Assembly: GCF_002009425.1 (NCBI RefSeq)
Contig: NZ_CP019936.1
Span: 1,225,001 to 1,289,000, forward strand
Length of the DNA: 64,000 nucleotides
Direction of reading: 5' to 3'
From: Thiosocius teredinicola
GTDB taxonomy: Bacteria > Pseudomonadota > Gammaproteobacteria > Chromatiales > Chromatiaceae
Positions 1-8,095 of this stretch are shown here, in pieces (position 1 is the first letter of the stretch; every line of letters starts with the position of its first letter). The notes under the pieces are model-generated. The model was not told the origin of the DNA and made no database searches. It was given only the letters and a program-made list of their open reading frames with translations. Position numbers and translations under genes: made by a program.

Positions 1-219
1 TGCACCTCCTGTTTGCGTGTAAGGAGAGACACACGGTGTGCTCAAAGTATGGTTCACGGTGGCGGCAATGCAATCGAACGGAGGACAGCCTACGCGGATT
101 TGCTGACATGTTTTTGCGTCTTCGCCTGTCTCTTATGTCAACGGTGGCCGCGACGCGGCAATGTGTCCGCGATCGGTGCCGCCGTCACCGTCACATCAAA
201 CAACCCCAGGTGGATTAGC

Positions 220-945
220 GTGGAGATAAACCGCAATGCCCTCATCGTCGGCGCCAGTTCGGGGATCGGCTGGGAACTGGCCAGGTTGCTGCACGCACGC
301 GGATACCGCTGCTGCGTCGCAGCACGCCGCTTGGGCCGTCTGCGTACCCTGCAGCAGGCGCTTGGCGGTCAAACCCTGGCCCGCGAGTTGGATATCAACG
401 ACGCAGGCTGCGCGATGCAGGTGTGCGAGGCGTTGATCGAAGAGATGGGAGGCCTCGACCTGGTGGTGATTGCCAGCGGGGTGGGCGATATCAACCCGGC
501 GCTGTCCTGGTCGACCGAAGCGCTGTGCATTCAAACAAACGTGACGGGATTCGCCGCCGTGGCCAACGTCGCGATCCGCCATTTCGAGAACAGCGGCAGG
601 GGACACTTGGTCGGCATTTCGTCGATTGCGGCACTGCGCGGCAGCAAATCCGCGCCGGCCTACAGCGCCTCAAAAGCCTTCATGTCGAACTACCTGGAGG
701 GGCTGAGACAGCGCGTGTCGCGCTTCGGGGACGCGATTGCCGTCACCGACGTCAGGCCCGGTTTCGTCGACACAGCGATGGCCAAGGGTGAGAACCAGTT
801 CTGGGTCACGCCTGCCGATCGCGCTGCGTCGCAGATTGCCGATGCTATCGAGGCGCGCAGAGCCGTGGTCTACGTGAGCCGGCGTTGGCGCCTGATAGCC
901 TGGTTGCTGAAGTTTGTCCCCGAGGCGATCTATCGGCGGCTGTAG
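220..945 (+). CDS. Short-chain dehydrogenase/reductase (SDR family)
   Basis: Predicted 241-residue NAD(P)-dependent oxidoreductase of the classical SDR family; the substrate cannot be read from sequence. The N-terminal Rossmann fold carries GASSGIG, the catalytic serine lies in GISSIAAL and the YSASK tetrad segment follows. A basic C-terminal tail (RRWRLIAWLLK) may associate with membrane. The frame is open from position 13, but the upstream part has no SDR character. The GTG at 220 follows an AGGTGG box with seven-base spacing and puts the Rossmann motif at the N-terminus, so I chose it. The gene stands alone ahead of the kinase gene. Confidence 0.85.
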   Translation: MEINRNALIVGASSGIGWELARLLHARGYRCCVAARRLGRLRTLQQALGGQTLARELDINDAGCAMQVCEALIEEMGGLDLVVIASGVGDINPALSWSTEALCIQTNVTGFAAVANVAIRHFENSGRGHLVGISSIAALRGSKSAPAYSASKAFMSNYLEGLRQRVSRFGDAIAVTDVRPGFVDTAMAKGENQFWVTPADRAASQIADAIEARRAVVYVSRRWRLIAWLLKFVPEAIYRRL

Positions 946-1229
946 CGGAACGAGGGCCGGATTCGTGCCAAGCCGGAACTACATTTGTGCGCGGCAGGGT
1001 GGCGACGTAAGCATTCAGTTCTCCTCACTATTGCCGTTATCGAATCGGAGGGGGCGAGGTCGTGCATCTCGCGCCAATGAACCTTTTTCCTGAAGTGCCG
1101 ACAAGGTAAGTACCTAGAACAAATAGCAGTGAGTGCCGTGAGCCCCGGGGCGGCGCAGCAGGTGGGCGGCTCAGCCGTTCGCTATCGCGCAACTGTTTCG
1201 ATGCAATGCGTCGCCGTAATTGATCGCTG

Positions 1230-3068
1230 ATGACGACAATGGATATTCCCGGTTTTCGCATAACAAGACTGATCGCCGAAGGCGGCATGGCCACGGTATT
1301 CCTGGCGATTCAGGAATCGCTGAATCGCAAGGTGGCGTTGAAGGTTCTCAAGAAGTTCGAGAGAGCCGACCAGTCTGAGCGGTTCATCAACGAAGGCCGC
1401 ATCATCGCTTCGTTGCGGCATCCCAACGTTATTACGATACACGACATCGGTCGCGTCGAATCCTGGCACTACATCGCCATGGAGTACCTGGAGGGTGGCG
1501 ATCTCGAAGGCCGGATTAGGGCCGGCATGAGCGCAGCAGAGGCGATGGCGCTGACCACGAAGATCGCGCAGTGCCTGGAGTTCATCCACAGCCAGGGTGT
1601 TGTTCACCGCGACATCAAGCCGGCGAACATCCTGTTCGACAGCGACGGTAATCCGATACTCACCGATTTCGGCATCGCCAAGCATCTCGATCAGGACAGC
1701 AACCTGACCATGGACGGTACCGCCATGGGAAGCCCGGACTACCTGAGTCCGGAACAGGCGCAGTGTAAGGAACTCGATGGAAGGACGGACATCTACAGCC
1801 TCGGTGTCGTCCTGCATGAGATGTTGACCGGTAAGAAACCCTATCGGCGCGACTCTTACATTGAGGCCGTTATGGCGCATATCACTGCGCCGATCCCGGC
1901 ATTGCCGACCGCGCTGGAAGGGTATCAGCGTCTGCTCGACCGAATGATCGCAAAAGATCCGAACGATCGGTTCGCATCGGCGCGCGAACTCGTCGCCTTT
2001 ATCGAGGAAATGGATATCGATCCGGCTGCTTCGCCGACCGTGTCAACGGCGTCGCCGAAGACCGATGAAAAGCACCGCACCGAAGTTAGCGAGAGCGAAC
2101 CGACCAAGACCGTTCAACTTTCGTCGCTGGACGTAGCATCGCTAACCGCGGGCGCGGCCCCTGATGAAAGCTCCGGCGCTGCGGTGAACGCAGCTCGGCG
2201 GTCGCGGTCTGTGTTCAGCCGCCTATGGCTGACGGGGGTGTCGCTGGTTGTGTTGACCGGTCTGATATGGGCGTTCTATCCGATTCCGCAAAGTCAGCCG
2301 ACACCTGAATCTGAACTTGTACCTGCACCAGCACCTACATCCGAACCTGTGCCTGCGTCTGTATCCGCACCTGCACTCGATCCCGTCCCGGCGCCTTCAG
2401 TCGCCGCCCCTGTAGAGCTGCATCCCGACATCGAGCGGAACCTGCAGCTTGCTCACGTCGCGATGGCCGAAGACAGGCTCACGGTACCGCCTGACGACAA
2501 CGCCCATTTCTATTTCCGGCAGGTGTTGGCGGCGGACCCGCAGCATGCGCAGGCAGAGGACGGGTTAGCGGCCATCGCCGATCGCTACGCCGACATGGCG
2601 GCGCGACAGTTCGAAAGACGTCACTATCAAAAGGCCGACGACTATCTGCAGAAAGGCCTTGGCGTGCAGCCGGACCATCCGCGTCTGCTTACCCTGCAGC
2701 GCGAACTCAATGAATCGCGCAATGCAGAGATCGAGAAAAATCTGTCAAAGGCCGAGAAGGCAATGGCAGCGAACAACCTGACGGTGCCGAAAGACGACAA
2801 TGCCTATACCTACTATCGGCGGGTACTGGCACTCGATCCTCAACACCCGACGGCCCTGCAAGGCATTCGCAAGATCGCCGACCGCTACGCGAACCTGGCC
2901 GAGTGGCAACTCGGTAAGTACAACTATACAAAAGCCAAACGCTTTGTACGTGCAGGATTGAGGGTACAGCCGAATAACGCGAGACTGCTGGCGCTCCGGC
3001 AGCGGACGGATGCCAGCAAAGACATTCCCGATCGCATGCTCAAAGGCATCAAGTCGGTATTCGACTAG
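1230..3068 (+). CDS. Membrane-anchored Hanks-type Ser/Thr protein kinase with duplicated C-terminal repeat
   Basis: A 612-residue eukaryotic-like protein kinase. The kinase domain (about residues 8-262) has glycine-rich loop EGGMA, catalytic Lys38, Glu55, HRDIKPAN with Asp128 and Asn133, DFG at 146-148 and the SPEQ segment, so it should be active. An acidic linker and one membrane segment (331-351) follow, then a Pro/Ala-rich spacer (about 353-397) and two tandem homologous units of about 95 residues (400-495 and 500-595). Each unit carries TVPxDDNAxxYxRxVLAxDPQH and ADRYAxxAxxQ, which resembles degenerate TPR. The repeats are probably periplasmic. No partner PP2C phosphatase is encoded in the window. 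Confidence 0.9.
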   Translation: MTTMDIPGFRITRLIAEGGMATVFLAIQESLNRKVALKVLKKFERADQSERFINEGRIIASLRHPNVITIHDIGRVESWHYIAMEYLEGGDLEGRIRAGMSAAEAMALTTKIAQCLEFIHSQGVVHRDIKPANILFDSDGNPILTDFGIAKHLDQDSNLTMDGTAMGSPDYLSPEQAQCKELDGRTDIYSLGVVLHEMLTGKKPYRRDSYIEAVMAHITAPIPALPTALEGYQRLLDRMIAKDPNDRFASARELVAFIEEMDIDPAASPTVSTASPKTDEKHRTEVSESEPTKTVQLSSLDVASLTAGAAPDESSGAAVNAARRSRSVFSRLWLTGVSLVVLTGLIWAFYPIPQSQPTPESELVPAPAPTSEPVPASVSAPALDPVPAPSVAAPVELHPDIERNLQLAHVAMAEDRLTVPPDDNAHFYFRQVLAADPQHAQAEDGLAAIADRYADMAARQFERRHYQKADDYLQKGLGVQPDHPRLLTLQRELNESRNAEIEKNLSKAEKAMAANNLTVPKDDNAYTYYRRVLALDPQHPTALQGIRKIADRYANLAEWQLGKYNYTKAKRFVRAGLRVQPNNARLLALRQRTDASKDIPDRMLKGIKSVFD

Positions 3069-3629
3069 CAGGTGCCACGCTGACCGAAACGGTATTGCGA
3101 TTGGCACCGACCGGTCATAAGCAATCGGCTGAAGCCGGTATTCATCGGCCTGTTGAGCATCTTCTGATTGCGCCATTCCACAGTCTGCGTGTTCATTCAG
3201 TCACAACTCCCCACCTCCGTGTAGCGACAAGTAGGCAGCTTGCCGCAAACCCGGCTTCGCTTCTCGTTTTGCAGATGCTGTCTTGTGCCTAAATACAGGT
3301 CGACAGCAAGAACGACGTCGTACGGGTTCTTTCCAGATTCGGTCGATGTCGGTAAACGGCAAAGGCATGCGCGGTTCAACAGAGCCTGGCGCGCAACACG
3401 TGCATGTCGCCGGTTGCGAGGAGCAGTAGCTTGTTTGGGAAGACAGATTTTTTCTTCTATGAGTGGCGATCTTTCCTTAGGCGTTGACGGGAACGCCGCC
3501 ACCAGGCGTTGCAGGCTACATCGCTTTGCAATTATGACCTCGCCACATCGACGCAACTCTCCCCGACCGACCCCGCAATGCGCCGAATCGAATTCTTTCC
3601 ATACGTCATTTCAAACGAGGTAGAGCATC
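3069..3629. other. Long intergenic region with no recognisable gene
   Basis: About 560 bases between the kinase gene and the small ORF at 3630. Frames that stay open here give Arg/Cys/Ser-rich translations without domain features, and no tRNA, repeat or clear riboswitch fold was seen. It probably contains the promoter for the 3630 ORF. Confidence 0.4.
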
Positions 3630-3752
3630 ATGTGTGAAATCAATTGTGACGAAATGGCCGAGATCGAACGGGAGTTTCCCGACGAGATCTCGGTTGTGCG
3701 AGAGATGTTGGCGGAGGCTGGGCAGCCGTGCCCTGACGACGTCACATCCTAG
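3630..3752 (+). CDS. Possible 40-residue acidic small protein
   Basis: A short ORF starting at ATG 3630 behind a CGAGG box nine bases upstream. It encodes a 40-residue, strongly acidic, probably helical peptide (MCEINCDEMAEIEREF then PDEISVVREM) with three cysteines, two near the N-terminus and one near the C-terminus (CPDD). A strong intrinsic terminator lies 51 bases after its stop, which supports a short independent transcript. I recognise no family. It could also be a leader peptide or simply the end of a noncoding RNA. Confidence 0.4.
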   Translation: MCEINCDEMAEIEREFPDEISVVREMLAEAGQPCPDDVTS

Positions 3753-3803
3753 TTGCTGGCTGATCCGGCATTCGTTCGTCAGCGAATATCGGATATCACG
3801 TTC

Positions 3804-3835
3804 GCTGGCCGACTCGATCGAGTCGGCCAGCTTTT
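3804..3835 (+). terminator. Strong intrinsic terminator (perfect 12-bp stem)
   Basis: A perfect palindrome, gctggccgactc-gatc-gagtcggccagc, at 3804-3831 is followed directly by TTTT. It ends the short transcript carrying the 3630 ORF and faces the convergent LysR gene. Visible in sequence. Confidence 0.85.
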
Positions 3836-3938
3836 GTTGGGCTGTTTCGATAGCCCAGCGCAAAGTGGGCATCGATACCTTGTGCGCCGGTTGTGCTTGG
3901 ACGGCATTCGGGCAACATGCATCACTGCTTGGCGCTGC

Positions 3939-4811
3939 TCATTTTGCCTGCTCTTTCGCCAGCTCGAGGAATCCTTGAATCAGGCGGAGATTAGCGTTGT
4001 CTTCGGCGCAAACGACAGTGTACGCGTGCAGCTCCGTGAACTCCTCGATCGGTACGGTAGCCACCTCGTTGAATCGCGTTATTGCGCCGTCGAGCGCAAT
4101 CGATACGCCGAGATTGTTGGCCACAGCCTCAAACACCATCTCATAGCTACTGATGGTAAACACGACCTGCGGAACCAAACCGCTCGCCTTCATCTTTTTG
4201 TTTACCGCGTAGCGCGTATAGCTGGTTTCGGTGAGCATGATGAACGCTTCTTGCGTAAGTTCTGCAAGCCGTATCGATTTGCGCTTGGCGAACGGGTGTT
4301 GAACCGGTACCAGAGCCACGAAAGGGCGGCGTTCGATCTCAACTGAGAAAAGGCCATCGGTGCGCTCAGGCGTGATGACGATCGCCAGGTCAACCTCGCG
4401 ATTGCGAACCTTGTTGATTGCTTCCATCCACGGTGACGTTACCAAATCGACCTTCACGCCCGGATAGGCCCTCTGATAAGCGGAGACAATGGCGATAGCC
4501 GGTCGTGGGGTGCTGACGCAGACTGACAGATGTCCGACGTCCAACGAACCGTATTGATAGGCGCGCTCAAGAAACAGCTCTTCGAGCACTCGAATCTTGT
4601 CGGCAACGGCATACAGATCCCTTCCCATCGCAGTCAATTCGGCGCCCGAGCGTGAGCGCACAAATAGTTTGCTGCCGATTGCCTGCTCAAGGGCGGCGAT
4701 GTGTTGCGTAACCGCACTCTGGCCGATGCCGAGGTGCTTCGCGGCGGCCGAGAAGCTCTTTTTTTTGCCGACGGCGGCAAACGCAATGACCTGGTGTCTG
4801 GAAATCTTCAT
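3939..4811 (-). CDS. LysR-family transcriptional regulator
   Basis: A 290-residue LysR-type regulator of standard length. The N-terminal winged helix-turn-helix (about residues 3-62) reads FAAVGKKKSFSAAAKHLGIG then QSAVTQHIAALE, and the rest is a periplasmic-binding-protein-like effector domain. It is transcribed divergently from the ABC importer operon starting at 4989. That is the classical LysR arrangement, so it probably controls that operon in response to the imported compound or a derivative. An inverted repeat in the shared promoter region (4901-4915) is a candidate operator. Confidence 0.93.
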   Translation of the reverse strand: MKISRHQVIAFAAVGKKKSFSAAAKHLGIGQSAVTQHIAALEQAIGSKLFVRSRSGAELTAMGRDLYAVADKIRVLEELFLERAYQYGSLDVGHLSVCVSTPRPAIAIVSAYQRAYPGVKVDLVTSPWMEAINKVRNREVDLAIVITPERTDGLFSVEIERRPFVALVPVQHPFAKRKSIRLAELTQEAFIMLTETSYTRYAVNKKMKASGLVPQVVFTISSYEMVFEAVANNLGVSIALDGAITRFNEVATVPIEEFTELHAYTVVCAEDNANLRLIQGFLELAKEQAK

Positions 4812-4900
4812 ATACGCCCAACGTGGTATGCGACAGCCGAGTTACAGCAGATCGTTCGGCATTAAAGAATCTATTAGTAACACTGATATTACGAACAAAA

Positions 4901-4915
4901 AGTTTCACTGAAACT
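4901..4915. promoter_or_regulatory. Candidate regulator-binding inverted repeat
   Basis: AGTTTCA-c-TGAAACT is a perfect 7+7 inverted repeat with a single central base, in the AT-rich gap between the divergent lysR gene (start 4811) and the ABC operon (start 4989). Position and symmetry suit a LysR-type operator. That is inference; the repeat itself is seen directly. Confidence 0.45.
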
Positions 4916-4988
4916 TAACCTGCGGTTCATTCGCCATCTGTAGGCTCGCTTCTATCAGATCCGCTAGCTGTGCTGGTACTGGATGCAT

Positions 4989-6158
4989 ATGGCAAGCCTC
5001 AAGTTACATGGCATCTCCAAACGGTTCGGCACAACCGAGGTGCTGAAGCGTGTCGATCTCGACATCATCGATGGCGAGTTTCTAACTCTCGTGGGGCCAT
5101 CCGGCTGCGGAAAATCCACGTTGCTGCGTGTCGTCGCCGGTCTGGAAGAGCAGACGAAAGGCAGTGTGGTCATTGGCGAACGGGTAGTCGACAAGGTTCG
5201 CCCGAGCGAGCGGGACCTGGCGATGGTTTTTCAGTCATATGCGCTGTATCCGCATCTAAGTGTCGCCGACAACATCGCAGTGCCATTGCGGATGCGGTGG
5301 CTGTCCAGGTGGCAACGGCTGCCGCTTGCACGGTGGTTGATTCCGGGTACGCGCAGTAAAGAGAGCCGTATCGCCGAACGTACCCGGCAGGCTTCAGAGG
5401 TTCTCGGGCTGCAAGACCTTCTGGACCGCAAGCCGAGCCAACTCTCCGGTGGTCAGCGGCAGCGCGTGGCTGTTGGCAGGGCAATTGTGCGCGACCCCGA
5501 TGCGTTCCTGTTCGATGAACCGCTTTCCAATCTGGACGCCAAGTTGCGCGTGCACATGCGTGCAGAGATCACGCAGCTACATCGCAAGCTGCAGTCCACT
5601 TTCATCTATGTGACACACGATCAGGCCGAGGCCATGACCATGTCGGACCGTATCGCGGTGATGATGGACGGGGAGTTGATTCAGATCGGCACGCCAAATG
5701 AAGTCTATCTGGACCCCAGAGACGTTCGTGTTGCCGAGTTTATCGGTTCGCCGAAGATCAACCTGTTTCGCGGTGAAGTCACTGGCCCTGGTGTGGTGCA
5801 GATCTTCGGTACCTTCACTGGCCTGACTGTAGGTGAAAGCAGTTCCGACACAGTCCATTTGGGGGTCAGGCCTGAGAACCTTCGCCTCGCTGAGCCCGGT
5901 CGGGCGGTGTTCTCGGGAGAGGTTCGGCTGCTCGAGAACCTGGGAGCGGAGGTATTCGTACACATTGAGGTGGCGGGGCATGACGACACTGTCGTGTTGC
6001 GATTGACCCACGCGCTCGCCCAGGGGGTCCGCCTCGGGGATCGTGTATTCCTCGATTTTGCACCCGAACACGCCTTGGTCTTTGACATCGACGGGCGGCG
6101 TCTCGATGCGGTCACCGCGTGCGCCAATGCGCAGCCTGAGGCTGCTCGCCGTGCCTAG
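4989..6158 (+). CDS. ABC transporter ATPase, UgpC/MalK type
   Basis: Cytoplasmic ATPase of a carbohydrate/glycerol-phosphate-type importer, 389 residues from ATG 4989; ATG 4983 is an in-frame alternative. It has Walker A GPSGCGKS (36-43), Q-loop Gln82, signature LSGGQ (152-156), Walker B FLFDEP (173-178), H-loop His210 and a C-terminal OB-fold regulatory region typical of MalK/UgpC. About 25 extra residues (roughly 103-127, RMRWLSRWQRLPLARW and following) interrupt the helical subdomain compared with E. coli MalK. It is the first gene of the importer operon and its end overlaps the next permease by 32 bases. Confidence 0.92.
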   Translation: MASLKLHGISKRFGTTEVLKRVDLDIIDGEFLTLVGPSGCGKSTLLRVVAGLEEQTKGSVVIGERVVDKVRPSERDLAMVFQSYALYPHLSVADNIAVPLRMRWLSRWQRLPLARWLIPGTRSKESRIAERTRQASEVLGLQDLLDRKPSQLSGGQRQRVAVGRAIVRDPDAFLFDEPLSNLDAKLRVHMRAEITQLHRKLQSTFIYVTHDQAEAMTMSDRIAVMMDGELIQIGTPNEVYLDPRDVRVAEFIGSPKINLFRGEVTGPGVVQIFGTFTGLTVGESSSDTVHLGVRPENLRLAEPGRAVFSGEVRLLENLGAEVFVHIEVAGHDDTVVLRLTHALAQGVRLGDRVFLDFAPEHALVFDIDGRRLDAVTACANAQPEAARRA

Positions 6159-7125
6159 CCCGGCTGTCGACAGGCGACATCAAGGCGTAGCGCTGCTGTT
6201 ATCGCTCCCTGCTATCGCGCTGATGTTGGTAATTCTGATCACCCCCGTCATTGTGGCCCTGGTGTTGTCCTTTACCGACTACAGCCTGGGCAACGCCGGT
6301 TTCGACTGGGTAGGGGGTGAAAACTACGAGAAGATGTTCACTCGTTCGACTTACGAAAAGATGCTCGGCGCGACGTTGACCTATGTCTTGGTCGTGGTGC
6401 CGGTTTCCGTGTTTCTCGGTCTTGGTGCGGCGCTGCTGATCAACTCTCTGCGGTGGGGCGGTGACTTCTACAAAACCATCTACTTCTTGCCGGTCATGGC
6501 AGCGTTGTTGGCGATGGCGATCGTCTGGGAGTTCACGCTGCATCCGTCGATCGGGCTTATCAACGATACGCTGACGTCCGGCTGCGACATAGGGTGGGTA
6601 TACAGCCTGGCCAGCGGCGCCTGGTATGGCAACGATCCGGTCTCAAGTTGGTACGGGAAGGGATGTAGCGATGGCTTTCCCCTATGGCTGGGAGACCGCG
6701 ACTACGCGCTTTGGACCGTGTGTTTTATCGGTGTTTGGCAGGCCTTTGGTTTCAACATGGTGTTGTACCTGGCCGGGCTAACCTCGGTGCCAAGACAGTT
6801 GTATGCCGCAGCCGAGATGGACGGTGTACGTTCTTCGTGGAGCCGTTTCTGGCTGATTACCTGGCCGATGCTCGGGCCGACCACGGTGTTTGTGGTGACC
6901 ATCACTATGATCCGTTCATTTCAGGTGTTCGACACGGTAGAGGCGCTGACTCACGGCGGCCCGGTCAAGAGCACCTACGTGATGATGTATGCGATCTTTG
7001 AGAAAGCCATCCGACACAATCTTGTGGGGATGGGGGCGGCGATCACGGTGCTGTTTCTCGCTTTCGTCATGTTGCTCACGCTGGCTCAGCGCTGGTTGGT
7101 AGAGCGACGGGTGCACTACGCATGA
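6127..7125 (+). CDS. ABC transporter permease, UgpA/MalF type
   Basis: Inner-membrane permease, 332 residues from ATG 6127, with about six membrane segments. The start was chosen because MRSLRLLAV gives a short basic N-terminus before the first helix; ATGs at 6043 and 6106 are alternatives deeper in the upstream gene. The EAA-loop region reads YAAAEMDGVRSSWSRF. The periplasmic loop after WEFTLHPSIGLIN is about 35 residues longer than usual and contains Cys153 and Cys180. It overlaps the ATPase gene by 32 bases and the next permease by an ATGA junction, so translation is probably coupled. Confidence 0.9.
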   Translation: MRSLRLLAVPSPAVDRRHQGVALLLSLPAIALMLVILITPVIVALVLSFTDYSLGNAGFDWVGGENYEKMFTRSTYEKMLGATLTYVLVVVPVSVFLGLGAALLINSLRWGGDFYKTIYFLPVMAALLAMAIVWEFTLHPSIGLINDTLTSGCDIGWVYSLASGAWYGNDPVSSWYGKGCSDGFPLWLGDRDYALWTVCFIGVWQAFGFNMVLYLAGLTSVPRQLYAAAEMDGVRSSWSRFWLITWPMLGPTTVFVVTITMIRSFQVFDTVEALTHGGPVKSTYVMMYAIFEKAIRHNLVGMGAAITVLFLAFVMLLTLAQRWLVERRVHYA

Positions 7126-8018
7126 AGCATCACTCGTCGCCGGTGATAGAAGCGTTCAAACACGCCATTTTGGTCGCCGGCGCGCTCATCGTGATCCTGC
7201 CGTTCTACACGATGTTGAGCTATTCGCTCAAATCGCCGCAGGAGATCGAAACCAATACCGGTGGTTTCGCAGGTGCTCAGGCCCCGATGGTGGACGAATA
7301 TTGCGTCAAGCTCGGCCAAAGCCGTGCTGATTGCACTAGCTCTCCCGTCGCCTACAACTATTCGCAGGCCTTCAAGAAGGCGCCATTGATGCGCTATTTG
7401 TTCAATGGCGCCTTTGTTACGGCGTCGATCTTTCTGATCCAGGTGCTCGTCGCGGTGCCTGCCGCCTACGCCTTGTCCAAGCTGCGCTGGTGGGGCAGGG
7501 AGACGGTGTTTGCGATGGTCTTGTTCTGTCTGCTGATTCCGGTACACGCGATTGCCTTGCCGCTGTACATCATGCTGGCCAAGGTCGGTCTGACCAATAC
7601 CTACGCCGCGCTGATCATTCCGTGGACCATCTCGGTATTCGGCATCTTCTTGATGCGCCAGTTCTTCAAAACGGTGCCGGACGATCTGATCGACGCGGCC
7701 AGGCTGGACGGTATGAGCGAGTTTTCCATCGTATGGCGGGTGATGCTTCCGACTGCGGTTCCGGCTTTGATGGCATTCGCCATCTTTTCAGTCGTCGCCC
7801 ACTGGAATGATTACTTCTGGCCCCGGGTCGTGATTACCGGCGACCGGGATTTGTTTACCCCGCCGCTGGGATTGCGCGAGTTCAGAGGCGGCGCCGATGG
7901 TTCCGCTTGGGGGCCGATGATGGCCACCGCAACGATCATCGTCATACCGCTGATCGTTGCCTTTCTACTGGCGCAAAAGAAGTTCATCGAGGGCATCACG
8001 CTCTCCGGAATGAAGTAG
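7122..8018 (+). CDS. ABC transporter permease, UgpE/MalG type
   Basis: Second permease of the importer, 298 residues, starting inside the stop codon of the previous gene (ATGA). It has about six membrane segments, and the EAA motif (DAARLDGMSEFSIVWRVMLP) couples to the ATPase. The first periplasmic loop, after SLKSPQEIE, is enlarged and contains Cys61 and Cys71, features not usual in UgpE or MalG. Together with the other permease it forms the translocation pore. Confidence 0.92.
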   Translation: MKHHSSPVIEAFKHAILVAGALIVILPFYTMLSYSLKSPQEIETNTGGFAGAQAPMVDEYCVKLGQSRADCTSSPVAYNYSQAFKKAPLMRYLFNGAFVTASIFLIQVLVAVPAAYALSKLRWWGRETVFAMVLFCLLIPVHAIALPLYIMLAKVGLTNTYAALIIPWTISVFGIFLMRQFFKTVPDDLIDAARLDGMSEFSIVWRVMLPTAVPALMAFAIFSVVAHWNDYFWPRVVITGDRDLFTPPLGLREFRGGADGSAWGPMMATATIIVIPLIVAFLLAQKKFIEGITLSGMK

Positions 8019-8095
8019 CTGATGGTGCTTTATTCCCCGTTGCAACCGAGAAAGACGCGCTAACTGTGCCAACCAACAACCGATCGGAGGTTCCC

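Noticed and set aside
13-219. N-terminal extension of the SDR reading frame
   Set aside because: The stretch is Cys/Arg-rich with no SDR character, and a GTG with a ribosome site at 220 places the Rossmann motif properly.
3240-3623. Open frame of 127 codons on the plus strand
   Set aside because: Arg/Cys/Ser-rich translation, no ribosome site, no domain; typical of GC-rich noncoding sequence.
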